Notes: generated by a model from the sequence alone, not told the origin. 64,000 nt of DNA from Kitasatospora setae KM-6054 (GCF_000269985.1 NC_016109.1:682001-746000); one strand, 5' to 3'. Counted from the stretch's first letter, positions 44,052 to 53,317 are shown. Numbers and translations: made by a program.

Positions 44052-44819
44052 TCAGCCGAACGCCAGCAGTAGCACCGGCGCGCCGGTCGGGTGCGGGGAG
44101 CCGCCGGTCGGTTCGACGGTGACGCCGACGCCTGCCGCGCCGTCGAGCGGGCCGGTGAGCAGCAGGGTGCCGCTGCCGGTGGGGAGCAGGCCGGCCGGGC
44201 GCATCGTGCCGGCGTCGTCGTACCAGAGTTGGTAGGTGCGGCCGGGGCCGGGGTCGGGTAGTCCGGTGGCGAGGAAGCCGGCTCTGCCGCGGGTGGCGGA
44301 CCAGACGACGGTGCCGGTCCCGCCGCCGCCGGCGGGGGCGCTGGCGGTGTGGCTGTCCGGGGCGGTGAGGAGGGCGGTGAGGGTCTCCTGCTGGCGGGTG
44401 AGGGCGGCGGCCCGGTCGCGGGCCTGTTCGGCGTCCTGGTGCTGGCGGACGGCGACGGCACCCGCGCCGAGGGCGAGCGCGAGGCAGGCGGCGAGGGCCC
44501 AGCGGGGTGCGCGGCGGGCGGGGCGGCCGGGCGGGGCGACGGGCCGGTCGGCGACCTGCGGGGCTTCCTGGCGGACGCCGGGCAGCGCGGCCAGTACCCG
44601 GGCCTTCAGCTCCGGCGGCGGGGGTACGGCTTCGGCCGCCCCGAGCCGGGCCAGCGCGGCGGCGAATTCCGCCGTCTCCCGCGTGCAGGACGGGCAGTGG
44701 ACGAGGTGGCGTTCGAAGGCATCGTTCTCTTCGGGGTCGAGGGCGTGGGCGGCGTACGCGCCGGTGAGGGTGTGCGGGTCCGGGTGGCCGGTTCCGGTGT
44801 ACGGGTCGGTGGTGGTCAC
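44052..44819 (-). CDS. rskA: Zinc-type anti-sigma factor (RskA-like)
   Basis: 255 residues. The N-terminal anti-sigma domain has the zinc motif H-x3-C-x2-C (HLVHCPSC, about residues 34-41). A membrane helix follows (WALAACLALALGAGAVAV) and then an extracytoplasmic anti-sigma-K domain (TGTVVWSATRGRAGFLATGLPDPGPGRTYQLWY). It should hold the sigma factor encoded just upstream at the membrane until cleaved. GTG 44819 overlaps the sigma stop (GTGA). Confidence 0.9.
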   Translation of the reverse strand: MTTTDPYTGTGHPDPHTLTGAYAAHALDPEENDAFERHLVHCPSCTRETAEFAAALARLGAAEAVPPPPELKARVLAALPGVRQEAPQVADRPVAPPGRPARRAPRWALAACLALALGAGAVAVRQHQDAEQARDRAAALTRQQETLTALLTAPDSHTASAPAGGGGTGTVVWSATRGRAGFLATGLPDPGPGRTYQLWYDDAGTMRPAGLLPTGSGTLLLTGPLDGAAGVGVTVEPTGGSPHPTGAPVLLLAFG

Positions 44820-45403
44820 GCGCCCACCCCCAGGCAGTCGCGCATCCGGATCAGTCCGTCGCGCATCCGGGTCTTGACGGTGCCGAGCGGGGCGCCGAGC
44901 ACCTCGGCGACCTCGGGGTAGCTGTAGCCCCGGTAGTAGGCGAGGGTCAGCGACTCGCGCTGGAGTTCGGTGAGGGTGCGCAGGCAGCGGCGGACCTGTT
45001 CGCGCTCGAGTCGGCCTTCGACCTGCTCGGCGACCTCGTCGTAGGCGGCGCCGCCGTGCGCGGCGGTGGCGGCCCGCCGGTCGCGGTCGGCGGCGGCCTG
45101 CGCGGAGCGGACCCGGTCGACGGCGCGCCGGTGGGCGATGGTCAGCACCCAGGGCAGGACTTCGCCGCGTTCGGCCCGGTAGCGGGCGGCGGTGCGCCAC
45201 ACTTCCAGCAGGACCTCCTGGGCGACCTCCTCGGACTGCGCGGCGTCCCGGACGACCCGCCGGACCAGGCCGAACACCGGTCCGGCGACGGCGTCGTAGA
45301 GCGCGGAGAACGCGTCCTGGTCGCCGCGCACCACCCGGGCCAGCAGTTCCCGCAGGTCCGGCCCGGGCCGCCGGGGCGGGGCCAGTGAGACGACGTGGCT
45401 CAT
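44816..45403 (-). CDS. sigK: ECF sigma factor, SigK type
   Basis: 195 residues. Region 2 reads DAFSALYDAVAGPVFGLVRRVVRDAAQSEEVAQEVLLEVWRTAARY and region 4 reads LTELQRESLTLAYYRGYSYPEVAEVLGAPLGTVKTRMRDGLIRMRDCL. The pairing with an RskA-like anti-sigma supports the SigK group, which in mycobacteria answers redox change. ATG 45403 is chosen over an upstream in-frame start rich in Arg. About 200 bases upstream to the SsgA-like gene hold its promoter; no ECF box is obvious. Confidence 0.92.
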   Translation of the reverse strand: MSHVVSLAPPRRPGPDLRELLARVVRGDQDAFSALYDAVAGPVFGLVRRVVRDAAQSEEVAQEVLLEVWRTAARYRAERGEVLPWVLTIAHRRAVDRVRSAQAAADRDRRAATAAHGGAAYDEVAEQVEGRLEREQVRRCLRTLTELQRESLTLAYYRGYSYPEVAEVLGAPLGTVKTRMRDGLIRMRDCLGVGA

Positions 45404-45602
45404 CCGGTGGCCACCCCGTCCACGACGACGTTCTCGCACTCCCCGACCGGCACAACGGCCTCCCCTGCGGCGGCCGGGACTCCCGGCCGCGACGACTCGA
45501 CGACACGACTGCCCGGTCTTCGTCGCCGCCGGCCGCCCGGATTGCCCGCTCCTTCCCCAAGCCCTCCCCCGGCCCCGGTCCCCGTCCCCGGCCCCGACCC
45601 GG

Positions 45603-46004
45603 TCAGACCGTCAGCCGAGCCACCAGGCCGTCCACGTCCAGGTGTTCGTGCTCGCGGCCGGCCGGGACGAGCGCGTAGCACTCGACCAGGAAGCCGGTGA
45701 CGATCTCGGCCGGGACGTTCACCACCGCCTCCCCGCCCCCGCCGCGCAGGGTGACCAGCACCTCGCCCTCGGCGCCGGGCCGGACGGTGACGTCGCCGTG
45801 GCCGGCGGGGGCGAGGCGTCCTTCGTTGAGCAGGTCGCGGCCGAACACCCACTCGACCGCGTCCAGCCGGCCGACCGGCGGGAAGACCAGCCGGACGGCG
45901 TACGGCAGCGCGGAGTCGAAGTGCAGCCCGGCTTCCACCGCCAGGTGGGGGTGCGGGCTGTGCGGGAGGGTGACGGCGGTGGACCAGCAGGTGGCGACGG
46001 CCAT
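45603..46004 (-). CDS. SsgA-like sporulation/cell-division protein (SALP)
   Basis: 133 residues with the SALP pattern: LHFDSALPYAVRLVFPPVG, VEWVFGRDLLNEG, GDVTVRP, VPAEIVTGFLVECYALVPAGREHEHLDVDGLVARL. SALPs guide septum placement, wall changes or spore maturation and occur only in morphologically complex actinomycetes. Which of the SsgA-G groups this is cannot be told by eye. ATG 46004 has AAGGAAGG upstream. Confidence 0.9.
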   Translation of the reverse strand: MAVATCWSTAVTLPHSPHPHLAVEAGLHFDSALPYAVRLVFPPVGRLDAVEWVFGRDLLNEGRLAPAGHGDVTVRPGAEGEVLVTLRGGGGEAVVNVPAEIVTGFLVECYALVPAGREHEHLDVDGLVARLTV

Positions 46005-46229
46005 GCGGGGTGGCCTTCCTTCCAGACGGCGGCGGGGGACGGTGCCGGGAGCGGTGCTGCCGATAACTGCCGGCAGGAGCCCGACTACCCGCCCGGCCCC
46101 GGGATCCCCGCACCGACGCAGAACCTTCACCGATGCCGTCCGCCCACCACACGAACGGCCGAACCGCTGTCGGTGGCCCGTGATGGAGTGGGCCCCGTTC
46201 GATCGGGTCGGGAGGGCTGGGGGCGGGGC

Positions 46230-47594
46230 ATGGACCGGGCGCGGTGGCGGGAGTTGCTGGGGCTGTGGAGCGGCGAGTGGATCACGGCCCGGCAGGACGA
46301 CCCCGGGGCCGGCCCGCTCGCCCCCGAGGTGCTCCGCGACCGCTGGCTCGGCTTCGCCCCCGCGACCGAGGCGGCCGTCGCCGCCGCCGAGGCCCGCCTC
46401 GGCCGCCCGCTGCCGCCCTCGCTGCGCGAGTTCCTGCTGGTCACCGACGGCTGGCGGAACGCCGGCCTGTTCATCGAACGGATGGCCGGCACCACCGAAC
46501 TCGCCTGGCTGCGGGACACCCCGGACCGCACCTGGATCAGGACCTGGGAGGGCCTCGCCGAGGACGCGGGCGAAGGCGAAGACACGGACGGGGACGGGGA
46601 CGCGGACGACCACGACGCCTGGCTGACCCGCCAGGCCCGGGTGCTGGCCCGCTCGCTGCGGCTCTCGCTGGCCGGCGACAGCGCGGTGATGCTGCTCGAC
46701 CCGGAGGACGTGGACGAGGACGGCGAGTGGGCGGGCTACTGGCTGGCGTCCTGGTCGGGCCTGGGCCCGGAGCGGTTCGGGTCGTTCGCCGAGCTGATGT
46801 ACCGCCAGTGGCGTTCGCTGCACGCGGTGTGCCGCCCGGCCGGGCCGACCCGCGACTTCTGGGACGGCGAGACCGAGCGCGGCCGGCGGGCCGCGCTCGC
46901 GGGCGAACTCGACACCGCGCTCGACCTGTTGGAGGAGGCCCAGGCGTTCGGCCGGCCGCGCGCCGGGCTGCTGGCGACGCAGTTGCGGGCGCTGCTGCAC
47001 GGCTGGGAGCGCGAACTGCCGGGCGCCTTCCGGGGAGCGCGCGACCAGGAGACCTACCTGGCCGAACCGCTGTTCAGCCGCGAGTTCCTGCCGGTCCTGC
47101 TCCGGCAGGAGCGGGAGGCCCGCCACGACTCGCTGCTCCCGCTGCCCGGACTGCGCGAGTCGGCGCCGGAGCCGACCCGGGCGGCGATCGCCGCGTACGA
47201 GGCCGCGTCGGCCGAGCCGGGGTTCCGACTCGTCTTCGGTCCGCCGGAGTTCGACGCGGCCGTGCACGCCCTGGTCGAACGGCTCGCCGCGCACCGGGCC
47301 GCCGCCCGGGAGGCGCAGCGGGCGCCCGCCGTCCCGCCGCCGGGGGTGGTGGTGCTGACGGCGACCGTGACCCGGTGGGTCGACGGGCAGCAGCGGCCCG
47401 CACCGCCCGTGGAGCCGCGCTTCCCGGAGGAGTTCGCCGAGCGGGCGTGGGCGGAGCTGCTGGCGGCGATGCCGCTCTGGCGGCCGCTGGACGCGAACCA
47501 CCTGGCGCCGGTCTCGCTGCTGGCCGAGCCGCTGCTCGCCGAACTGGTCACCCACGAGCGGGCCCACGCCCTGCTGAGCATCCCCCGCGGCTGA
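46230..47594 (+). CDS. SMI1/KNR4-family protein
   Basis: 454 residues. The SMI1/KNR4 (SUKH) core spans about residues 30-190: LGFAPATEAAVAAAEARLGRPLPPSLREFLLVTDGWRN, DSAVMLLDPEDVDEDGEWAGYWLASWSGLGPERFGSFAELMYRQWRSL. A helical C-terminal half follows. SUKH proteins often act as immunity proteins to polymorphic toxins, but no toxin gene is next to it; stand-alone versions are frequent in streptomycetes. An acidic insert (GEGEDTDGDGDADDHD) breaks the core near residue 115. Confidence 0.82.
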   Translation: MDRARWRELLGLWSGEWITARQDDPGAGPLAPEVLRDRWLGFAPATEAAVAAAEARLGRPLPPSLREFLLVTDGWRNAGLFIERMAGTTELAWLRDTPDRTWIRTWEGLAEDAGEGEDTDGDGDADDHDAWLTRQARVLARSLRLSLAGDSAVMLLDPEDVDEDGEWAGYWLASWSGLGPERFGSFAELMYRQWRSLHAVCRPAGPTRDFWDGETERGRRAALAGELDTALDLLEEAQAFGRPRAGLLATQLRALLHGWERELPGAFRGARDQETYLAEPLFSREFLPVLLRQEREARHDSLLPLPGLRESAPEPTRAAIAAYEAASAEPGFRLVFGPPEFDAAVHALVERLAAHRAAAREAQRAPAVPPPGVVVLTATVTRWVDGQQRPAPPVEPRFPEEFAERAWAELLAAMPLWRPLDANHLAPVSLLAEPLLAELVTHERAHALLSIPRG

Positions 47595-47640
47595 CCGCCG
47601 CCCGGGACCGCCCCGCCGCGTGCCGAGTCGCGCCGAGCCG

Positions 47641-48459
47641 TCAGCGCTCCGGCCGGGCCTCGGCGGCGTCCCAGTAGCCGAGGTCGGCGGGGCGGCGCTC
47701 GCGCAGTTCCATCCGGACGGTCACGGCCAGCCGGAGGGTGTCGGTGCGGTTGATCCGCGCCCCGAGCAGCGCGCCGGCCATCAGCGGGGCCAGGGTCGGC
47801 AGTTTGCGCAGCCCCGCCCGGGTCAGCCGTTTGCTGACCTGTCGGCGGAGCGCGGCGCCGCGGTTCAGCGCCAGCAGCGCCCCGGGGCGGGTGAGGTCCA
47901 GGGCGCGGCCCTGGCTCCACACCGCCAGGTAGGCGTACGAGCGCTGCCGGGCGGTGCCGGGCGGCACCTGGCCGTAGACGGCGTAGAGCTCGGCGATCAG
48001 CTTCAGCTCGATCGCGGCCGAGGCGAGCAGCTCGGACGCCAGCTCGACCGGCATGGCCAGCGGCACCGGCATCATCGCCACCGCCCCAGCGCTCGCGCCG
48101 ACCGCCGTCGAGGCCCGCACCGAGCCGGTGGTGAGCAGGTCCGCGAGCTCTTCCGGGGTGGCGGCCCCGGGGTGCTGGGCGCGCAGCGTCGCCAGGTCCC
48201 GGACCGGGATCCGCGGCGCGGCGTCCAGCAGGCGGTCGGTCAGCACCCGCAGTCCGGTCCGGGAGCCCGCCCCGAGCCGCCGCCCGCCCCGTCCGAGCGG
48301 GCCGCCCAGTTTCACCACCAGCGTGCCCATCCGGCGCGCCAGCGGGCCCCGGGGGTCCTCGTCCCGGTCCTCCACCTCACCGGCGATCCGGGCCAGCTCC
48401 GCCGCGACCTCGTCCGCCGTGACCTCGTCCCGCGGGTCCGGCTCACCTTTCGACACCAT
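47641..48459 (-). CDS. Hypothetical protein with EcsC-like hydrophobic core
   Basis: 272 residues. A charged N-terminus (DEVTADEVAAELARIAGEVEDRDED) is followed by an Ala/Met-rich hydrophobic region (GASAGAVAMMPVPLAMPVELASELLASAAIELKLIAELYAVYG) reminiscent of EcsC-family proteins, then basic helices. A membrane-associated role is possible. ATG 48459 has GGAGGG upstream. Convergent with the SMI1 gene. The family call is tentative. Confidence 0.65.
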   Translation of the reverse strand: MVSKGEPDPRDEVTADEVAAELARIAGEVEDRDEDPRGPLARRMGTLVVKLGGPLGRGGRRLGAGSRTGLRVLTDRLLDAAPRIPVRDLATLRAQHPGAATPEELADLLTTGSVRASTAVGASAGAVAMMPVPLAMPVELASELLASAAIELKLIAELYAVYGQVPPGTARQRSYAYLAVWSQGRALDLTRPGALLALNRGAALRRQVSKRLTRAGLRKLPTLAPLMAGALLGARINRTDTLRLAVTVRMELRERRPADLGYWDAAEARPER

Positions 48460-48658
48460 CGGCGTTCCCTCCACCTCTGCCCCGCCCGCCCGCCCGACCG
48501 TCCGGCGGGCGGGGCTCCAGCACGGTTCCTCCATCATCCGTCTGCCCGCCCGCGGCCCGCGCAGTCCCGGGCGCGGGGCGGGAATCCTCCGGCCGGTCGG
48601 GGGTAGGCGCCGGGCGGCCCCGGTGGCGGGGCGCGACGACACGACGACGGAGGCGATC

Positions 48659-48886
48659 ATGGGACTCGGTGGCTGCATCATCCTGTTGGCGGTGGGGGCG
48701 ATCCTGGCGTTCGGCGTGGACTGGCACCTGGCGGGCGTCAACCTGACGGTGGTGGGGGTCGTGCTGATGGCGGCGGGCCTGATCGGCGTGGTGGTGTACG
48801 CCCGGGTGCTGGGCCGCCGCCGCTACCTGGGCGGGCGGGCCGTGAACGAGGTGGTGGTCGAGGAGCACCACCGCGACGTGCTCTGA
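48659..48886 (+). CDS. DUF6458-type small membrane protein
   Basis: 75 residues: MGLGGCIILLAVGAILAFGV-DWHLAGVNLTVVGVVLMAAG, two membrane helices around a short loop with Asp-Trp, then a charged tail (GRRRYLGGRAVNEVVVEEHH). Short proteins of this type are common in actinomycetes; function is unknown. ATG has GGAGG at good spacing. Confidence 0.8.
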   Translation: MGLGGCIILLAVGAILAFGVDWHLAGVNLTVVGVVLMAAGLIGVVVYARVLGRRRYLGGRAVNEVVVEEHHRDVL

Positions 48887-49081
48887 CGGACCGGCGTCCG
48901 ACCCGCCCTCCCCGCGCCCCCGCCCGGCCCGTCCCTACTCGTTCGGCCCCGCCCCGCCGGAGGCGCTTCGCGTGCCGTAGGGCCGAACGGGCGATTTCCG
49001 CGGCGGATCGGCGTAAGTTCGCTGCTGGGCGGCGTCCGGTCTCGGGCGTCGCCGTCGAGCGAGTGAGGACGGGTACGGAAC

Positions 49082-50167
49082 ATGGCTCAGGTCGTCCGGG
49101 GTGTGATCGCGCGTGCGAAGGGGGCGCCGGTGGAGGTGGTGCCCGTCGTGGTGCCGGATCCGGGGCCGGGTGAGGCGGTGGTGCGGGTGCAGGCGTGCGG
49201 GGTGTGCCACACGGACCTGCACTACCGGGAGGGCGGGATCAACGACGAGTTCCCGTTCCTGCTGGGTCACGAGGCGGCGGGCGTGGTGGAGTCGGTCGGC
49301 GAGGGGGTCGACGAGGTCGCGCCGGGTGACTACGTGATCCTGAACTGGCGTGCGGTGTGCGGGCGTTGTCGGGCGTGCAAGCGCGGCCGGCCGTGGTACT
49401 GCTTCGCCACCCACAACGCGAAGCAGCGGATGACGCTGGAGGACGGCACCGAGCTGTCGCCGGCGCTGGGGATCGGCGCGTTCGCGGAGAAGACGCTGGT
49501 CGCGGCGGGCCAGTGCACGAAGGTCGACCCGGCGGCGTCGCCGGCGGCGGCGGGTCTGCTGGGCTGCGGGGTGATGGCCGGTCTGGGCGCGGCGATCAAC
49601 ACCGGGCAGGTGGGCCGGGGCGACAGCGTCGCGGTGATCGGCTGCGGCGGGGTGGGCAACGCGGCGGTGGTGGGTTCGCTGCTGGCGGGCGCGGGCCGGA
49701 TCATCGCGGTGGACGTGGACGACCGGAAGCTGGAGACCGCGCGGCAGTTGGGCGCGACGCACACCGTCAACTCGCGGACGGTCGACCCGGTGGCGGCGAT
49801 CCGGGAGCTGACCGGCGGCAACGGGGCGGACGTGGTGATCGAGGCGGTGGGCCGCCCGGAGACGTACCGGCAGGCGTTCTACGCCCGCGACCTGGCGGGC
49901 ACGGTGGTGCTGGTCGGCGTGCCGACGCCGGAGATGACGCTGGAGCTGCCGCTGCTGGACGTGTTCGGGCGCGGCGGCGCACTGAAGTCGTCCTGGTACG
50001 GGGACTGCCTGCCGGAGCGGGACTTCCCGATGCTGATCGACCTGTACCTCCAGGGCCGGCTGGACCTGGACGCGTTCGTCAGCGAGACGATCCCGCTCGA
50101 CGGCGTCGAGGAGGCGTTCGCCCGGATGCACCGCGGCGAGGTGCTCCGCTCGGTGGTGGTGTTCTGA
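49082..50167 (+). CDS. mscR: S-(hydroxymethyl)mycothiol dehydrogenase
   Basis: 361 residues, zinc medium-chain alcohol dehydrogenase. Catalytic zinc ligands: CGVCHTD and GHEAAG. Structural zinc: [18 protein letters not shown] site: [16 protein letters not shown]. The N-terminus [19 protein letters not shown] and the C-terminal [16 protein letters not shown] fit mycothiol-dependent formaldehyde dehydrogenases. It oxidises the formaldehyde adduct of mycothiol to S-formylmycothiol. It overlaps the next gene by one base (TGATG), and that gene probably completes the pathway. Confidence 0.93.
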   Translation: MAQVVRGVIARAKGAPVEVVPVVVPDPGPGEAVVRVQACGVCHTDLHYREGGINDEFPFLLGHEAAGVVESVGEGVDEVAPGDYVILNWRAVCGRCRACKRGRPWYCFATHNAKQRMTLEDGTELSPALGIGAFAEKTLVAAGQCTKVDPAASPAAAGLLGCGVMAGLGAAINTGQVGRGDSVAVIGCGGVGNAAVVGSLLAGAGRIIAVDVDDRKLETARQLGATHTVNSRTVDPVAAIRELTGGNGADVVIEAVGRPETYRQAFYARDLAGTVVLVGVPTPEMTLELPLLDVFGRGGALKSSWYGDCLPERDFPMLIDLYLQGRLDLDAFVSETIPLDGVEEAFARMHRGEVLRSVVVF

Positions 50168-50796
50168 TGGCGGCCCGGATCGAACAGCTGGTCACCTCGG
50201 GCGAGTTCAGCCTGGACGGCGGCACCTGGCAGGTCGACAACAACGTGTGGATCGTCGGCGACGACGCGGAGGCGATCGTGATCGACGCGGCGCACGACGC
50301 GGCGGCGATCAAGGAGGCGCTGGGCGGCCGGCGGCTACTCGCGGTGGTCTCCACGCACGCCCACAACGACCACGTGGACGCGGCGCCGGAGCTGGCCGAC
50401 CTGACCGGCGCGCCGGTGCTGCTGCACCCGGCGGACGAGGTGCTGTGGCGGCAGACCCACCCGGACCGGGCACCGGACGGGCCGCTCGCCGACGGGCAGG
50501 AGCTGTCGGTGGCGGGCACGGTGCTGACCGTGCTGCACACGCCGGGGCACAGCCCGGGCGCGGTCAGCCTGTACGCGCCGGAGCTGGGCACGGTCTTCAC
50601 CGGCGACACCCTGTTCGCGGGCGGCCCGGGCGCGACCGGCCGGTCGTTCTCGGACTTCCCGACCATCATCGAGTCGATCCGCGGCCGCCTGCTGTCGCTG
50701 CCGCCGGAGACGGTGGTCCGCACCGGCCACGGCGACTCGACGACGGTCGGCGCGGAGGCCCCGCACCTGGACGAGTGGATCGCCCGCGGCCACTGA
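50167..50796 (+). CDS. MBL-fold hydrolase partnered with mycothiol dehydrogenase
   Basis: 209 residues with the metallo-beta-lactamase metal motif STHAHNDHVD and later HTPGHSPGAVSLY, FTGDTLFAGGPGATGRS and RTGHGDSTT. Such genes follow mscR widely and are thought to hydrolyse S-formylmycothiol or related thioesters, giving formate and free mycothiol. The one-base overlap with mscR implies coupled translation. Start ATG 50167. Confidence 0.92.
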   Translation: MAARIEQLVTSGEFSLDGGTWQVDNNVWIVGDDAEAIVIDAAHDAAAIKEALGGRRLLAVVSTHAHNDHVDAAPELADLTGAPVLLHPADEVLWRQTHPDRAPDGPLADGQELSVAGTVLTVLHTPGHSPGAVSLYAPELGTVFTGDTLFAGGPGATGRSFSDFPTIIESIRGRLLSLPPETVVRTGHGDSTTVGAEAPHLDEWIARGH

Positions 50797-50847
50797 CACC
50801 CAGCCCGGGGCCCGGCTCGGGGACGGGGGCCGGGCGTCCGCCGACGC

Positions 50848-51456
50848 TCAGCGCCGGGGTCCGAATCGGACCCCGGCAAGCCGTCCGCGGGAGGCCGCGT
50901 CGGCGAGCAGCACCGACGCGGCGCCGGGGAACGCGGCCCGGCCGCGCCGCTCGATCCCGGCGACCAGCCGGGCGATCCGCCGCACGTGCAGCCGGAAGGT
51001 GCGCGGCGCGGCGGTGCGGGCCCGGGCCCGCTGCCCGGCCAGCGCCTCGGCGGGGCGGACGGCGAGCAGCACGACGTGCAGTTCGCGCCCGTTCCGCCGG
51101 GCCCAGCGGGCGAGGGCCCGGCGCATCCACCAGCGGCTGCCGCAGTCGTGCACCAGCAGCGGCCCGGGGCGGCGGAACGCGGCGCGGGTGCGCAGCAGGT
51201 GCAGGGTGCGCACGGCGGGGCGGTAGAGGGCGTACGGGACGGCGGCGGGCAGCCGGGCCTGGCAGGCAAGGCGGGTGAGCCGGGGGTCGACCAGGGCGGC
51301 GGGGGCGTCCCAGCGGCGCAGCAGGGTGGACTTGCCGCTGCCGGGGACGCCGCCGACCACCACGACCGCGTCGGGGCCGTAGCGGAGCTCCAGCGCCCCG
51401 CCGGCCCGGCCGCGCAGGTCGGCGACCTCGCGCGGGGCGTACCCGGTGACCTGCAC
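50848..51456 (-). CDS. P-loop ATPase/kinase-like protein
   Basis: 202 residues. Walker A is GGVPGSGKST (about residues 36-45). A Walker B-like strand GPLLVHDCGSRWW and lid arginines follow; the C-terminal LADAASRGRLAGVRF is typical of actinobacterial ATP-binding proteins annotated as AAA. It may phosphorylate a small molecule, but no substrate motif is clear. GTG 51456 has a GGGGGGAG site upstream. Convergent with the MBL gene. Confidence 0.82.
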   Translation of the reverse strand: MQVTGYAPREVADLRGRAGGALELRYGPDAVVVVGGVPGSGKSTLLRRWDAPAALVDPRLTRLACQARLPAAVPYALYRPAVRTLHLLRTRAAFRRPGPLLVHDCGSRWWMRRALARWARRNGRELHVVLLAVRPAEALAGQRARARTAAPRTFRLHVRRIARLVAGIERRGRAAFPGAASVLLADAASRGRLAGVRFGPRR

Positions 51457-51497
51457 GTACCGCTCCCCCCGCTGCTCACTGCCGACGGTGGGGCAGC

Positions 51498-51704
51498 CTA
51501 CCGGGGCACTCCCTCCTCCAGCCGGATCGCCCCTCCGGGGCAGGCGGCGACGGCGTCGGCGACCTCGCGGGCGAGGTCGGCGGGGGGCCGGGCGGCGAGC
51601 AGGACGACGGTGCCGTCCCGCTCGTCCTGGTCGAAGACGTCGGGGGCGGCGAGCACGCACTGCCCGGCGCCGCAGCACCGGTCGGGGTCGACGTGGACGA
51701 GCAC
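51498..51704 (-). CDS. Ferredoxin partner of the P450
   Basis: 68 residues. Cluster ligands: RCCGAGQCVLAAP and AACPGGAI, the spacing of streptomycete [3Fe-4S]/[4Fe-4S] P450 ferredoxins, with acidic FDQDERDG. GTG 51704 has GAGAGGAA upstream. A longer frame reaches GTG 51791, which overlaps the P450 stop (GTGA). That form would add a Thr-Pro-rich 29-residue leader encoded by 9-bp repeats. It should pass electrons from a reductase to the adjacent P450. Confidence 0.88.
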   Translation of the reverse strand: MLVHVDPDRCCGAGQCVLAAPDVFDQDERDGTVVLLAARPPADLAREVADAVAACPGGAIRLEEGVPR

Positions 51705-51714
51705 GGGGGTTCCT

Positions 51715-51785
51715 CTCGCGGGGGTCGTCGGGGTCGTCGGGGTCGTCAGGGCCAGCGGGGCCGTCGGGGCCGTCGGGGCGGGGGT
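51715..51785 (-). repeat. 9-bp repeats between P450 and ferredoxin genes
   Basis: GGGGTCGTC occurs three times in tandem, and GGGGCCGTC twice, just upstream of the ferredoxin start. All copies stay in the ferredoxin frame and would encode (TTP)n and (TAP)n if translated. The array lengthens the gap between the coupled genes. Confidence 0.7.
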
Positions 51786-51787
51786 GG

Positions 51788-53011
51788 TCACCAGGTGACG
51801 GGCAGGGTCTCGATGCCGTAGACGGTCATCTCGTGGCGGAACCGGATCTCCTCGAACGGCACGGCGAGGCGCAGGTCGGGCAGGCCGCGCAGCAGGGTGT
51901 CGAGGGCGATCTCCAGTTCCAGCCGGGCCAGCGGCTGGCCGAGGCACTGGTGGACGCCGAAGCCGAAGGCGACGTGGCGGCGGGTGTCGCGGGTGAGGTC
52001 GAGGGTGTCGCCGTCGGGGTAGCGGTCCTCGTCGCGGTTGGCGGTGTTGAGCTGGCAGATGACGCCCTCGCCGGCCCGGATCAGCACGCCGCCGACCTCG
52101 ACGTCCTCCACGGCGACCCGGGTGACGCCGGTCTGGACGATGCTCAGCCAGCGCAGCAGTTCCTCGACGGCGGCGGGGGTGGCCTCGGGGTGGGCGCGCA
52201 GGTGGGCGAGCTGGTCGGGGTGGCGGAGCAGGGCGAGGACGGAGAGCGCGGTCATGTTGGCGGTGGTCTCGTGGCCGGCGATCAGCAGCAGCCGGCCCAT
52301 CGCGCCGATCTCCTCGGTGGGGAGTTCGCCGCGTTCGACGAGGCGGCTGAGGATGCCGTCGTCGGGGTTGCCGCGCTTGCTGTCGGTGAGGGTGTCGAGG
52401 TACTCGGTGAGGGCGTCCTGGGCGGCGAGGACCTCCTCGACCGGGCTGTCCCGGTTGAGCAGGCTGCGGCTGCAGCGCTGGAAGAACTCGTGGTCCTCGT
52501 ACGGGACGCCGAGCAGCAGGCAGATGACCAGCGAGGGCAGCGGGAGGGCGAAGTCGGCGACCAGGTCGGCGCGGGTGCGGCCGGTGGTCATCGCGGCGAA
52601 CAGCCGGTCGGCGACCTGCTGGATCGCGGGGCGCAGGGCGGCGGTCTTGCGGAGGGTGAAGTCGCCGGTGAGCATCCGGCGCAGGCGGCTGTGCTCGGGG
52701 TCGTCCATCCGGATGAAGGAGGTCTTCCCGGCGCCGATCTGCCGGGCGGCGGCGCTGAGGAACGGGAAGCCGGGGCGGGCGGCGTCGGCGCTGAAGCGGG
52801 GGTCGGCGAGGACGTCGCGGGTGTCCTGGTGGCGGGTGACCAGCCAGCAGGGGGCGCCGTCCCAGAGCGCGACCCGGGTGACGGGTTCGTCCCGGACGGC
52901 CTGCTGGTAGGCGGGCGGCGGGGCGAACGGGCAGGCGCCGCGCGGGGCGGGGTGGCTGGTGGCGGGGTGCGCGGCGGCGGGGTGGCTGGTGGCGGGGGCG
53001 GCAGTGGCCAT
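51788..53011 (-). CDS. Cytochrome P450 (CYP105-like)
   Basis: 407 residues. Landmarks: I-helix LLLIAGHETTANM, ExxR as EELLRW, and the heme loop FGFGVHQCLGQPLAR with the cysteine ligand. The N-terminus has a tandem SHPA repeat (ATSHPAAAHPATSHPAPRG). Length and motifs fit soluble bacterial P450s, nearest CYP105, which hydroxylate many drugs and natural products. The ferredoxin follows in the same operon. A palindrome in the promoter region suggests control by a TetR- or MarR-type regulator not encoded nearby. Confidence 0.93.
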   Translation of the reverse strand: MATAAPATSHPAAAHPATSHPAPRGACPFAPPPAYQQAVRDEPVTRVALWDGAPCWLVTRHQDTRDVLADPRFSADAARPGFPFLSAAARQIGAGKTSFIRMDDPEHSRLRRMLTGDFTLRKTAALRPAIQQVADRLFAAMTTGRTRADLVADFALPLPSLVICLLLGVPYEDHEFFQRCSRSLLNRDSPVEEVLAAQDALTEYLDTLTDSKRGNPDDGILSRLVERGELPTEEIGAMGRLLLIAGHETTANMTALSVLALLRHPDQLAHLRAHPEATPAAVEELLRWLSIVQTGVTRVAVEDVEVGGVLIRAGEGVICQLNTANRDEDRYPDGDTLDLTRDTRRHVAFGFGVHQCLGQPLARLELEIALDTLLRGLPDLRLAVPFEEIRFRHEMTVYGIETLPVTW

Positions 53012-53099
53012 GCTGGTTTCCCTCTCCGGCCCGGGCTGCCGTCCGGGTCCCGGCCCCGGTGGCGGGGCGGGTACGGGGTGCGGCAGGGCGGACCCGGCA

Positions 53100-53141
53100 A
53101 TTGAGTGCCTCAGGCAACTAACTCACCGTCACGCTAACTCG
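53100..53141 (-). promoter_or_regulatory. Operator-like dyad and repeats upstream of the P450 gene
   Basis: TGCCTCAGGCA (53106-53116) is a perfect palindrome inside a longer AGT..AGGCAACT dyad, and CTAACTC occurs at 53118 and 53134, 16 bp apart. It lies 90-130 bases upstream of the P450 start. The shape resembles MarR-family sites. The other bases of 53012-53300 show no gene. Confidence 0.55.
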
Positions 53142-53317
53142 CGTTCCGTGCCCGCGGAAAGCGCGCCGGGCCGCCGGAGCGGATTCTGTCCGGAACCCGG
53201 CCCGCCGGACGGCCGCCGCACCGCCGCCCACCAGCCATGACCATGACACCGGACAGCACGGAACCGGCCACCCGGGGGCGGTTCATCCGGGCCGGTCTGA
53301 TCATCTACACTTGGCGG

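Noticed and set aside
46230-47594. Toxin-immunity module based on the SMI1/KNR4 protein
   Set aside because: No polymorphic toxin, WXG100 or secretion gene is adjacent.
51498-53011. A biosynthetic gene cluster around the P450
   Set aside because: No PKS, NRPS, terpene or RiPP core gene is within reach; P450-ferredoxin pairs often stand alone in streptomycetes.
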